Of a stretch of DNA of 15,827 nt, positions 1 to 7,383 are shown in pieces; within the stretch, counting starts at the first letter, position 1; each line of letters opens with the position of its first letter. The position numbers and the translations under genes were made by a program. The DNA lies in NCBI GenBank assembly GCA_905221605.1, contig CAJNDS010001480.1, positions 714,058 to 729,884 of the forward strand, given 5' to 3'. Under the pieces are notes generated by a model, which saw only the letters and a list, made by a program, of their open reading frames with translations, searched no databases and was not told the origin of the DNA. The stretch is from Symbiodinium natans. Taxonomy: Eukaryota; Sar; Dinophyceae; Suessiales; Symbiodiniaceae.

Positions 1-161
1 AGTTTTTTTCGCGCTTCAGGAGTTTTGGCGCGATAGGGTTGCTGGTGCTTGCTTGGTTTTCTGCGCTGTTGTTGGTGCAAGGTTTGAGGGTTCCACTAGC
101 GGTTAGGGCGAACAAGCATTGTTTGGATACCCCATCTCAACCCCTCACCCGGAACCCTACG

Positions 162-183
162 CCCTAAACCCTAAACCCTAAAA
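162..183 (-). repeat. Short CCCTAAA tract
   Basis: Three CCCTAAA units in the C-strand orientation. The 5' flank (1-160) is unique, T/G-rich DNA in which I see no gene; 184-424 is also unique apart from one isolated AGGG motif. Confidence 0.85.
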
Positions 184-424
184 CAAAATGCTTAAATCAG
201 AAATAGGGTAAATTTAGGCTTTGGGGTGTAAGGTTTGGGCGGTTTGGGGCTAGTGTACCTTGCCATGCTGCACCTTACCTCACCCTCGGTCCCAACCTGA
301 TTTTTTGGACGCGGGTTTGGCGGGAAGACCCATAGGAGGGCCATAGTTCAGAGTGTAGTTTATTAAGGGGAGCCTTTCGATGTACAACCTTATTGGGGGT
401 GCGAGTCTTACTGACACTCCCAAA

Positions 425-511
425 AAACCCTAAAAGCCCTAAAAACCCTAAAAGCCTAAAAACCCTAAAAGCCCTAACAGCCCTACAAGCCCTAAAAGCC
501 CTAAACCCTAA
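425..511 (-). repeat. 9-bp variant array (CCCTAAAAR)
   Basis: About nine tandem units of a lengthened telomere-like motif, CCCTAAAAG or CCCTAAAAA, ending in one normal CCCTAAA. Unit length is 9 rather than 7, so the array keeps one reading frame: on the minus strand, 275-559 stays open right through it and encodes an F/R/G/L-rich repeat. That minus frame begins with TTG rather than ATG, and I do not claim it as a gene. Confidence 0.8.
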
Positions 512-573
512 GTAAGCCCCGCTTGACGGGGCCTTCCGGGCCGACTCCACCAATTTCAAATTTCCTAATCCAG

Positions 574-729
574 GAGTCGGTCGCTGAGGTTGAGGGAAGG
601 GTGGTTCCTTGTGGCCAGAAGTGGTCCATCTGGAACTACTCCTTGGCGATCAAACATGAGCTTACCCATGCGCCGGAGAAGCCTGCCAGGATTTTCCGGT
701 CACCGTGCCGAGCTCGCGGTCCAAAGTAA
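574..729 (+). CDS. Exon-like open frame, unknown product
   Basis: An open frame of 51 codons ending in TAA. It directly follows CCTAATCCAG, which looks like a 3' splice site with a nearby CTAAT branch-like motif. The peptide is of ordinary mixed composition (contains CGQKWSIWNYSLAIKHELTH) and has no low-complexity bias. There is no ATG near its start, so it would be an internal or terminal exon whose upstream intron holds the 9-bp array. A second frame at 590-829 overlaps it and cannot be excluded. No family recognised. Confidence 0.3.
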   Translation, partial: ESVAEVEGRVVPCGQKWSIWNYSLAIKHELTHAPEKPARIFRSPCRARGPK

Positions 730-829
730 CTCAAACTCACATGTCGAAACCTCGAACCCGTACAAGCCCCAAGGCCTGGCGCCACAGGCAATTGTGACGC
801 GGTATTTCCCGCGCAGGGTTACGGTTTAG

Positions 830-1043
830 TTTCGGAAAGGCCCCTCCCCCCCCCCCCACCTTTCGTAGCCCTTTGCCCAACATACCCAAACAACCCTGAA
901 CCACGCCTCATTGGAGCCTTGGTTTCCTTGTGGGGTTTTGGGGATTAGGGTTAAGCCTCGTTGTCCTAAAGCTGCAAAAAGCCCAGAAGGTCTAAGCCCT
1001 AAAGCCTAGGCTAACCCCCCCCCCCCCCCAGACCCCGAACCCA
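830..1043. other. Non-coding spacer with two C homopolymers
   Basis: Contains C12 (846-857) and C15 (1015-1029) with AT- and GC-mixed DNA between. I see no convincing coding frame. The C runs end beside telomere-like DNA. Confidence 0.6.
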
Positions 1044-1094
1044 AAACCCTAAACTTTATGCCCTAAACCCTAAACCCTAAACCCTAAACCCTAA
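1044..1094 (-). repeat. CCCTAAA tract
   Basis: Six to seven units in C-strand orientation, one of them decayed (AAACTTTATGCCC). It is the left member of an outward-facing pair with the G-strand array at 1165-1298. Confidence 0.9.
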
Positions 1095-1164
1095 GCCCCC
1101 CTTCATCCCATTCAAAAAACGGAGAAGAGGAGCTGCCATCCGAGCTGGTCATGCCCCGCCCTGA

Positions 1165-1298
1165 GGGTTTAGGGTTTAGGGTTTAGGGTTTAGGGTTTAG
1201 GGTTTAGGGTTTAGGGTTTAGGGTTTAGGGTTTAGGGTTTAGGGTTAGGGTTTAGGGTTTAGGGTTTAGGGTTTAGGGTTTAGGGTTTAGGGTTTAGG
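1165..1298 (+). repeat. TTTAGGG array, about 19 units
   Basis: 134 bases of near-perfect TTTAGGG. A single TTAGGG hexamer (around 1241-1250) interrupts the heptamer phase; everything else is uniform. It sits 70 bases after an oppositely oriented tract. Confidence 0.95.
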
Positions 1299-1398
1299 CT
1301 TGGGTGAGTAGTCAGGGTCGAAGAAATGGGGGCATCTCACCCCCAAGCCCTACACCTTAAGGACATAACACATAGTTAATAGATAACACATGTACACG

Positions 1399-1416
1399 TA
1401 TATATATATATATATA
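1399..1416. repeat. (TA)n dinucleotide tract
   Basis: Alternating TA, flanked by CATGTACACG and CATATGTATG, so the whole 1388-1426 block is nearly self-complementary and could extrude as a cruciform. Confidence 0.85.
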
Positions 1417-1434
1417 CATATGTATGACGGTTTC

Positions 1435-1458
1435 CGAGAATGGCGATGCCCATTCTCG
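1435..1458. other. Perfect-stem hairpin
   Basis: CGAGAATGGC and GCCCATTCTCG pair around a GAT loop, giving a 10-bp stem with one bulged C. It lies just after the TA tract. No T-run follows it, so a bacterial-type terminator is not suggested. The 1390-1590 plus frame through it begins inside the TA repeat and is not convincing; a minus frame over 1400-1530 is equally open. Confidence 0.6.
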
Positions 1459-1619
1459 CGGTTGCTTAATAGCAAGGATTGTAGCATTTCATTTTGCAGG
1501 TCTATTCGGTGTACCCCCTATTTTAGGAACCCACTGAAACTAGTGCGTTTGAAGCATTCGATTGAATGCAAAGGCCTCAGTTCCCTCTAACTGTAATTCT
1601 CCCACTGCAGCCAACACGC

Positions 1620-1805
1620 CCATCAGGTTTCAGGGTTTTCAGGGTTTTGGAGTTCAGGGTTTTGGATTTGGGGTTTAGGGGCTTAGGGGTAGATTTTGGA
1701 TGTGGGGCGCAGACGTTTAGGGGCAGGTGTTGGGGTTGGGGTTGACCCTAAACCCTAAACCCTTAACCCTAAGCCCTAGGAGTTTAGGGGTAGCTTTAGG
1801 GTTTA
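1620..1805. repeat. Decayed G-strand repeat meeting a C-strand tract
   Basis: Degenerate GGGTTTTGGAGTTCAGGG-like DNA (1620-1744) runs into CCCTAAACCCTAAACCC (1745-1782), then returns to the G-strand form. Three orientation states occur within 190 bases. Confidence 0.75.
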
Positions 1806-1910
1806 GGGGCTTGGCTTCAGGGCGTCCGACACGCTTGACGACGGCTCGGGTCCCCTGTTGTCGCTCAGCCGAGCCCACCTCACCGTGGCAAATGGAAGGC
1901 TGGGTTTTTG

Positions 1911-2378
1911 ATGGTGGGGACACGCGGGGCTGATATAAATGGTAAAGCAGAGGCTTCAAGCCGTTTAGGGTTGAGGGTTAGGGTTTGCTTAGTGTTAGGG
2001 TTGAAGTCTTTTGGGCTTGGGGCTAGTGCAGGGTCTGTGGGGGACACGGGGGTTGAGAGTGGTACAACCTTTGGCCTTCCTGGTTTCTGGGTTCCTGTAG
2101 ACAACTCCGACACACAGACCGCCATTTGCAGACCTGTGAGGTTACATTTCAGGCCTAGCGGCACGGGCCGGCCCCCGCCCCCCAAAGCACGAAACCTTGA
2201 ACCTTGGCACTGTCTTCTCTTTCCCGTGTCTTTGTCCTCTCCTTCTCTCTGTCTCTCTTTCTCCTGCCTTCGCCCCCCCTCCCCCCCCCGGCGCGCGCGC
2301 GCGCGCGCGCACCCGCATCAGGAGCATCAGTGGGGTTGGTTTGGGGGCCTTAAAAGCACCCGAAACCCTAAACCCTAA
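1911..2378 (+). CDS. Longest open frame, doubtful
   Basis: 155 codons from an ATG, the longest open frame in the window. It runs through decayed telomere repeat (Leu/Gly/Val-rich), a stretch of ordinary composition about 45 residues in (contains DTGVESGTTFGLPGFWVPVD), a Ser/Leu/Pro-rich stretch encoded by a CT-rich tract, an RARARA stretch encoded by (GC)10, and a telomere-encoded NPKP end. About half of it is repeat translation, so its length probably reflects repeat composition rather than selection. A minus frame over 1880-2185 competes in the ordinary part. No family recognised. Confidence 0.15.
   Translation: MVGTRGADINGKAEASSRLGLRVRVCLVLGLKSFGLGASAGSVGDTGVESGTTFGLPGFWVPVDNSDTQTAICRPVRLHFRPSGTGRPPPPKARNLEPWHCLLFPVSLSSPSLCLSFSCLRPPSPPRRARARAHPHQEHQWGWFGGLKSTRNPKP
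2213..2310. repeat. CT-rich tract joined to (GC)10
   Basis: Pyrimidine-rich DNA with few purine breaks (2213-2289), ending in C-rich runs, abuts ten GC dinucleotides (2291-2310). The first can form triplex-type DNA and the second left-handed Z-DNA. Confidence 0.9.
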
Positions 2379-2452
2379 ACCCCAAACCCTAAAGCCTAAA
2401 CCCTAAACCCTAGGCCCGAAACCCTAAACCCTAGGCCCGAAACCCTGAACCC
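2361..2452 (-). repeat. CCCTAAA tract with CCTAGGCCCGAAA insert units
   Basis: C-strand telomere units alternate with a longer variant containing CCTAGGCCCGAAACC, present twice in tandem. This suggests the mixed unit itself was duplicated. Confidence 0.8.
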
Positions 2453-2471
2453 AGCTTTTTTTCTTATACTG

Positions 2472-2744
2472 GCTTCAGCTCTTTCTGTTTCTGGGGAAAC
2501 GCTGGAGAGTTTAGAGTTGAACCCTGAGCCTAAACCCAAAACCCGAAACCCTAACCCCCAAACCCCAAGCCCTAATTCAACCAAAGCCCTGAAGCCATTA
2601 AATCGTGCTTTTGAAAGTTTGCTTCATGTCCAGGAGTTGCCTAAGCAACGATTAGGTGAACAGGGTGCTCAATGGCAATATAGGCGTCGGAAGAATTTTC
2701 TAACCGTGTTCCCTTGTAGTCCCTTTGCAATTCTACTCCAATGA
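2472..2744 (+). CDS. Exon-like frame with telomere-encoded insert
   Basis: Open from an AG-preceded point (CTGGCTTCAG) to TGA. It encodes a short ordinary stretch (ALSVSGETLESLELN), then a Pro/Lys/Asn-rich segment that is simply a translated degenerate CCCTAAA tract (2519-2580), then about 50 ordinary residues containing AFESLLHVQELPKQRLGEQG and a YRRRKN basic patch. If real, a telomere-like tract has been accepted in frame. A competing view is that 2519-2580 is intronic and only 2585-2744 is exon. No family recognised. Confidence 0.3.
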   Translation, partial: ASALSVSGETLESLELNPEPKPKTRNPNPQTPSPNSTKALKPLNRAFESLLHVQELPKQRLGEQGAQWQYRRRKNFLTVFPCSPFAILLQ

Positions 2745-2976
2745 CACCCCAAAACCCGACTCTAGTTATTCATGCAGGCCCCTCTAAAGGGTTCTCACTT
2801 TTTTGGGTGCCCCCTGATAGAAGGGGCCGCCTTATAATAGTAACCTGAAAAAGGGACCTTGTTTTAGAGAAATGACCAGATGGGTCTCAGGGTTTTGGTA
2901 GTTTTTTTGGGTTTAGGGGTCTAGAGTCTAGAGTTTAGGGGTTTAGGCTGCAAGCATTAGGGGTCTAGGGTGTGGG
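2745..2976. other. Spacer without a gene
   Basis: Unique DNA plus degenerate GGGTTTAGGGGTCTAG. It carries GGGTGCCCCCTGA, found again at 13986, and GGGGCCGCCTTA, found again near 7824, so it probably holds an eroded dispersed repeat. No coding frame stands out. Confidence 0.5.
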
Positions 2977-2986
2977 GGGTTAGATC

Positions 2987-3060
2987 TAAACCCTAAACCC
3001 TAAACCCTAAACCCTAAACCCTAAACCCTAAACCCTAAACCCTAAACCCTAAACCCTAAA
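2987..3060 (-). repeat. Perfect CCCTAAA array
   Basis: About 10.5 uninterrupted units. The left edge is a near-palindromic junction with G-strand sequence (2977-2993). Confidence 0.95.
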
Positions 3061-3138
3061 GGGTTGAGGGGTCTAGAGCTTAAGGCTTAGGGTTCCTAAA
3101 CTACTCCATCTTCGGCTCCGAGCCCGAAACCCTCAGCA

Positions 3139-3226
3139 GGGTTTAGGGTTTAGGGTTTAGGGTTCAGGGTTCAGGGTTCAGGGTTCAGGGTTTAGGGTTC
3201 AGGGTTTAGGGTTTAGGGCTTAGGGA
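3139..3226 (+). repeat. TTTAGGG array with GGGTTCA block
   Basis: G-strand array in which about four consecutive units near 3161-3190 are GGGTTCA instead of GGGTTTA. Clustering of the same variant points to local unit duplication. Confidence 0.9.
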
Positions 3227-3347
3227 TCCGAAATTTGAATTGGAAACCCTCAATCCTAATCCCTGAGCCTACCCCTAGGCTCCTACACCCAAACCCTCAA
3301 CTGCTACACCGGTAATCCCTGAGCCCCGAGCCCCGAGACCCCTCAAC

Positions 3348-3590
3348 GGGTTTAGGGTTTAGGGTTTGGGGTTTAGGATTTAGGGTTTAGGGTTTAGGGC
3401 TACCGAGAGCCAGGCATTCAAAACAAAAATGGGTGGGGCATCCTTCAAGGAAATCTTCAGGGTTTAGGGGTTTTGGGTTGAAGTTTAGGGTTTAGGGGTT
3501 TTGGGTTCTGGGTTTTGGGTTTTGGGTTTAGGGGTTTGAGTTTAGGGGTTTTGGGTGTAGGGGTTTTGGGTTTTGGGTTTAGGGATTTCG
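3348..3590 (+). repeat. G-strand tracts, increasingly decayed
   Basis: 3348-3399 is mostly TTTAGGG. From about 3461 the units drift to TTTTGGG and TTTAGGGG. The unique piece 3400-3460 between them shows nothing recognisable. Confidence 0.8.
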
Positions 3591-3904
3591 TGTTTTTGAG
3601 GCCTAGGGGTGTAGGGCAGTTCTTACAATTGCACTGTCCCGTCTGCTCACAGGCCCAAAACTTTACTCGAAACCCCAAGCACCCGACTGCCCAGCCTAAA
3701 CCTCAAAAAACCGAAGCCCTCAGCCCTAAAGCCTACCCTAAAAACCCATATTCGGGGTTCAGGGCTTCGGGTTTAGGATTTTGAGGGTCCCTCAAACCCC
3801 GAAACCCCAAATCATCCACCCACAACTCCCATCATCTTGACCAGGAGTTTGGGCGAGCTAGCGGTCAGCCTGCTGCCCTGGCAGGCGGCGCATTGCACAC
3901 CTGC

Positions 3905-4140
3905 AGGGTGTCGGGTTCAGGGGTTTCTGGGTTCACAGGGGGGTTGATAGGGGTTCATGGGGGTTCATAGGGGTTTTCGGGGGGTTCAGGGGGTGTTCAG
4001 GGGTTTAGAGGCTCATGGAGGTTCATAGGGGTTCAGGCGTCTAGGGGTTCAGGGGTCTAGGGGTTTAGGGGTGTATGCAGGTTTAGGGGTGTAAGGACGC
4101 CAGGGCTGTCAGGGGTTGCGGTTTAGGGCTTCGGGTTTAG
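3905..4140 (+). repeat. Highly decayed G-rich repeat (GGGGTTCA-like)
   Basis: Irregular 8-10 base units such as GGGGTTCATAGG and GGGGTCTAG. They are recognisably telomere-derived but lack a fixed period. No gene from 3600 to 4230: the unique islands (3600-3900) give only short frames. Confidence 0.65.
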
Positions 4141-4234
4141 GCAACTTCTTCCGCCTGAACCCTAAACTCCCAAAGACGTGAGACCCTAGACCCAAAAGCT
4201 CTCCCGGACGCCCTGGGGGAGTTTCAAAGTGATC

Positions 4235-4273
4235 AGGGTTTAGGGTTTAGGGTTTAGGGTTTAGGGTTTAGGG
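4235..4273 (+). repeat. TTTAGGG tract
   Basis: Five to six perfect units. The following island (4274-4345) is open on the minus strand from one telomere stop to the next, showing how the repeats set frame limits. Confidence 0.9.
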
Positions 4274-4410
4274 CCCAGGGGTCCCATATGGTCCCATGTT
4301 CCAGCGCTCACAGAAGGTCGAGCATGTCTTGGGTCTGGAAGCCCGGAGGGTTTAGGGTTTAGGGTTTATAGGCTTTAGGAGCTATAAAGGCCCTACAATC
4401 CCCATAATCA

Positions 4411-4445
4411 ACCCTATAACGGGCCTCTTTGCGGGGTTATAGGGT
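4411..4445. other. Inverted repeat ACCCTATAAC / GTTATAGGGT
   Basis: A perfect 10-bp stem (4411-4420 with 4436-4445) around a 15-base loop. The arms are themselves one base from a telomere motif. Possibly the core of an eroded foldback element. Confidence 0.6.
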
Positions 4446-4542
4446 AGAATAGCCCGTCCTGGTCAGGCATCTGGTTGCTTCTCTGCATTGTGGTCCCGTG
4501 ATTATAAGTTGGCCCCTGAGATTTAGGTACCCAAAAAAGGGA

Positions 4543-4858
4543 CCTAGGGTTTAGGGTTTAGGGATATAGAGGAACTGGCCATACGGACACATCGCCCGTG
4601 AAGGACACGCGCGTTGTCCCCAAGGAACCGCAGCTTGAAAGCCATGTCGTGCAACCCTCGACTTTCAAGTCTTACGTCGCATACCCCTGGGTTTAGGGTT
4701 TAGGGTTTAGGGTTGAGGGTTGAGGGTTGAGGGTTTAGGGTTTAGGGTTTAGGGTTTAGGGCACACCCCTGAGAGCCCTGGGACCTGTGAGGACTACTGC
4801 ATCGTGTCGGTCAACCGCGTATCCTTTGACGCGCAGGCGCTGCAAGAGATAACATGTT
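4543..4858 (+). other. Coding-like islands split by a telomere tract
   Basis: Island 4564-4688 is open on plus (contains KDTRVVPKEPQLESHVVQPS) and also on minus from an ATG near 4643. The telomere tract 4689-4761 follows, then island 4785-4858 (contains CIVSVNRVSFDAQALQEITC, then TGA). The islands would join in phase if TGG|GTTTAG is a donor and CTGTGAG|GAC an acceptor. Both are plausible but weak sites, so I do not call a gene. Confidence 0.2.
4689..4761 (+). repeat. TTTAGGG array with GGGTTGA block
   Basis: About ten units; three in a row near 4711-4731 carry the same T-to-G change (GGGTTGA). Confidence 0.92.
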
Positions 4859-4920
4859 GACCTTCAACCTTTAACCCCTGGAAACTAGGCCTCCTAGACT
4901 CCTAGAAGGTTTTGTCGGCT

Positions 4921-5052
4921 CAGGGTTCAGGGTTTTGGGTTTGGGGATTAGGGTTTAGGGTTTAGGGTTAGGGTTTAGGGTTTAGGGTTTAGGGTTAGGG
5001 TTTAGGGTTTAGGGTTTAGGGTTTTGGGTTTTGGGTTTTGGGTTTAGGGTTG
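4921..5052 (+). repeat. TTTAGGG array with TTTTGGG end
   Basis: Around 18 units. It contains two TTAGGG hexamers, and its 3' part switches to three TTTTGGG units before ending in GGGTTGAGACC. Confidence 0.92.
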
Positions 5053-5148
5053 AGACCTGACCCGGATGGGCCTTTGGATCTGCACCGGTTCACCATGCTT
5101 GGTGGATATCGGATGAGATCCGACTCTTTCTTAACGACCCCAAACCCG

Positions 5149-5249
5149 AAAGGCCCTACACCCAGTAAACCCTAAACCCTAAATAAACCCTAAACCCTAA
5201 ACCCCAAACCCCAAACCCTAGACCCTAAACCCTAAACCCTAAACCCTAG
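5149..5249 (-). repeat. C-strand array, first copy of a duplicated block
   Basis: Starts with AAAGGCCCTACACCCAGTAA and continues as mixed CCCTAAA/CCCCAAA units. The same leader with two changes occurs at 5526, so the two blocks are related by duplication. Confidence 0.8.
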
Positions 5250-5520
5250 ACCCTTCGAACCAACCTGGATATTGACCAGAAAATGGTGATGGTTCTGACT
5301 GAACTGCACACCCAGAGTGCCCATAAGAGGTCTCGAGGAGCAGCAGAGGATATCCAAAGTGTGGCAATGCTTCCTGCCCCCAAGGTTTGCAATCAAGGAC
5401 AATGAGGTGATCATTGGACCTGCCCTGTGTGTCCAGCTAGATTTGCGAGAACCAGTGCGGATTGAAACAAATCGCAGCAGTGTACGAGCATCTGAATCTC
5501 TTCACGGGGCGAAACCCTAA
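5250..5520 (+). CDS. Candidate two-exon gene fragment, unknown product
   Basis: Exon 1 (5250-5384) begins right after CCCTAG, a possible 3' splice site formed by the telomere array, and reads TLRTNLDIDQ, then MVMVLTELHTQSAHKRSRG and on to PAPK. A 52-base intron (5385-5436) would start GTTTGC and end in a pyrimidine-rich CTGTGTGTCCAG. Exon 2 (5437-5520) joins in phase, contains LDLREPVRIETNRSSVRASE and ends at the TAA of the next CCCTAAA. An in-frame ATG is at 5283. The antisense frame 5232-5414 is also open in the same codon register, so the strand is not certain. No family recognised. Confidence 0.35.
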
Positions 5521-5630
5521 ACCCTAAAGGCCCTATACCCAATAAACCCACCCTAAACCCTAAACCCGCAACCCCAAACCCTAAACCCTAAACCCGAAAC
5601 CCCAAACCCTAAACCCTAGACCCTAACCCC
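5511..5630 (-). repeat. C-strand array, second copy of the block
   Basis: Mixed CCCTAAA, CCCGAAA and CCCCAAA units including the AAAGGCCCTATACCCAATAA leader at 5526. Confidence 0.85.
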
Positions 5631-5982
5631 TACCTGACTTCATTTTGGGCTTTGGGTTAGATGGGTTTGGGGTTTGGGCTTGACCGCCTCGAAGGCTTGA
5701 CCAACTCGAATACTTTCCAGTCGGCTTCCCGCGAACCCTCCTTTCACATAGTTGTGTGTTACTCCTTTAGGGTTTAGGGCTTAGGGTTTAGGGTTTACTC
5801 CTTATGCTCGTTTCTTAGGGATACTTGGGGATATTGTTTTGGGGTACTATACGTAATTCCTACGAAACCGCGAAGAATGTCGTTTTTTTTTCCACAAGTT
5901 CAGTGTAGGTTTGGTGGGTTTCAGTACCACTGGAAAATGGTCAAAGTCCTGAACCCGGCGTCTCTGGGCAAGATAAAGTGAC
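5631..5982. other. Spacer without a gene
   Basis: Unique DNA with a short TTTAGGG tract at 5767-5796 and a T9 run near 5884. I find no persuasive frame or structure. Confidence 0.5.
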
Positions 5983-6058
5983 TAGGGCTTAGGGCTTAGG
6001 GCTTAGGGTTTAGGGTTTAGGGTTTAGGGTTTAGGGTTTAGGGTTTAGGGTTTAGGGT
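5983..6058 (+). repeat. TTTAGGG array opening with GCTTAGG units
   Basis: Three to four GGGCTTA units followed by about seven perfect TTTAGGG units. The variant units are grouped at the 5' edge, as expected if new units are added or homogenised from one side. Confidence 0.92.
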
Positions 6059-6295
6059 ACGGGGTTTCCCTACAACCCCCCCCCCCTCGCTCCCTTCCAA
6101 GTAGCCGTACTCTTCGTATATCTTGAAGGGCTTTAGGGTAGGGGTTTCTCTGAAACTCTACGGTCTGGGGCTCGCTAGTGGGTCTACGGAGGTTTGAGGG
6201 TAACCTTCCCCAAAGGTCACTGTGCCTTTCTCTTTTAGTTTGTGCTTGGCTCAAAGGTACTGGCTTTCGGGCCCAAGTGTAATTATTTATAAGGT
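6059..6295 (-). CDS. Exon-like minus-strand frame, unknown product
   Basis: On the minus strand the frame is open from about 6295 into the telomere tract. It has ordinary, basic composition (contains QAQTKRERHSDLWGRLPSNL and ALQDIRRVRLLGRER) and then runs into Gly codons from the C11 run at 6076-6086. There is no ATG; TTG at 6252-6254 is the first near-start. If real, it is an internal exon. The rest to 6428 is unique DNA without a visible gene. Confidence 0.25.
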
Positions 6296-6428
6296 CGGGT
6301 TTGCATTAAAGTTTTGTGGTTGTAAGCATTGTTCCTTTAAAAAGTGCTTGGATGGGGTGTCCATTTAGGGAGACGAGCAGAAGCTTCATGGAAACCAAAT
6401 AACCACAAAAAGGCGCACGAACCTTTGT

Positions 6429-6552
6429 ACTCTAAAACCCTCAAACCCTTAAATCCTTAAACCCTAAACCCCCGAAACCCCTAAATTTTCAAAGCCCTCC
6501 ACCCCCCCCCCGAAAAAAAAAAAAAAAAAAAACTACCCTAAACCCTAAACCC
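6429..6552 (-). repeat. C-strand tract interrupted by C10-G-A20
   Basis: Decayed CCCTAAA units (6429-6485), then C10 (6502-6511), G, A20 (6513-6532), then two more units. The homopolymer pair looks like slippage-expanded CCC and AAA parts of a telomere unit. Confidence 0.85.
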
Positions 6553-6891
6553 CTGTCGGTACCTTTGCAATGTGAAGCTGGGGTGTGGGGTCCGCTTTGC
6601 CAGGGCCAGGCAGAGAAGTTGCTCGCTGGCGCCCGCGAGGTGCTGTGGGGCTGGTACTTAGGGTCGTTTAGGGTTTAGGGTTTAGGGTTTAGAGTTTAGG
6701 ATTTGGGGTTTAGGGTTCAGGGTTTAGGGTTTAGGGTTCAGTGTTTAGGGTTTAGGGTTTAGGGTTTCCGGTATTTTCAGACGATCGTGCGAAAGCCAGC
6801 AGCGTACCGCCTGCACAAGTGGGGCAACATGGTGCAACTGGACACGGATCGCCAGCAGCAATTGAGGAAAAGAGGCCCACAGCCGCCCTAA
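6553..6891 (+). CDS. Candidate two-exon gene with a telomere-repeat intron
   Basis: Exon A (6553-6639) contains CQGQAEKLLAGARE and ends GAG|GTGCTG. The proposed intron (6640-6780, 141 bases) is largely TTTAGGG repeat (6667-6768) and ends GGTATTTTCAG. Exon B (6781-6891) joins in phase 0 and contains IVRKPAAYRLHKWGNMVQLD, then DRQQQLRKRGP. It stops at the TAA of the following CCCTAAA. No start codon is visible, so the 5' part lies elsewhere or is lost. Splice sites and phase agree; function unknown. Confidence 0.38.
6667..6768 (+). repeat. TTTAGGG tract, mildly diverged
   Basis: About 14 units, with TTTAGAG, ATTTGGGG and GGGTTCA variants. It forms most of the proposed intron of the surrounding gene candidate. 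Confidence 0.9.
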
Positions 6892-6911
6892 ACCCCAAAC
6901 TCGAACCCAAT

Positions 6912-7024
6912 CCCTAAACCCTAAACCCTAAACCCTAAACCCTAAACTCTAAACCCTAAACCCTAAACCCTAAACCCTAAACCCTAAACCCTAAACCCTA
7001 AACCCTAAACCCTAAACCCTAAAC
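6912..7024 (-). repeat. CCCTAAA array, about 16 units
   Basis: Uniform C-strand array with one variant (CTCTAAA near 6949). It ends in CCCCAAC and TGATTCCTAG just before the coding-like island at 7051. Confidence 0.95.
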
Positions 7025-7050
7025 CCCAACCCCCAAACCCTGATTCCTAG

Positions 7051-7329
7051 ACCCTTCGAACCAACCTGGACATTGACCAGCTCGCTGGTACCGAACTCTT
7101 CGACTATTATATATCATCGACTCGATTTTTCCACCAGGATTTCTTCGTTTGCGAGGCTGCGCACCCCGAAATTCGACGACCCGAAGCAGCTGCCACGATT
7201 TCGGCAAACTTCGGCCTTTACATTGGATGAGATGAGATCAATGAGTTGCTTTACGAAAGGCTGGAGATAGGATCCAGCAGTTCTGTCGCAGGAGCAGGTG
7301 TACATGGGATTCCAAGACTTAGGCTGTAG
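7051..7329 (+). CDS. Coding-like island sharing its start with 5250
   Basis: Begins after CCTAG with the same TLRTNLDIDQ codons as 5250, then diverges at once. It reads LAGTELFDYYISSTRFFHQD and on to ISANFGLYIG, then a TGA at 7228-7230, then in the same frame DEINELLYERLEIGSSSS to TAG at 7327. The opposite strand is open without a stop over 7114-7377 in the same codon register (contains SYLQPFVKQLIDLISSN), so the coding strand is ambiguous. The 34-bp match to 5246 favours plus; the absence of a stop favours minus. No family recognised. Confidence 0.4.
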
Positions 7330-7383
7330 AATAGCGGCTTGGCACCAAAATCTGTAGAAGATGCCGAATGTTCGCAAACCAAC

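Noticed and set aside
1911-2378. A secure gene from the longest open frame
   Set aside because: About half is translation of repeats ((GC)10, CT tract, telomere units), and a minus frame is open across much of it.
3461-3590. TTTTGGG/TTTTGGGG units as ciliate-type telomere
   Set aside because: They grade into TTTAGGG on both sides and are best read as decayed heptamers.
6240-6262. TTGGCTCAA resembling the end of the dinoflagellate spliced leader
   Set aside because: Only nine bases match, the upstream leader bases do not, and no donor-like GTAAG follows. Not enough to assign a dinoflagellate.
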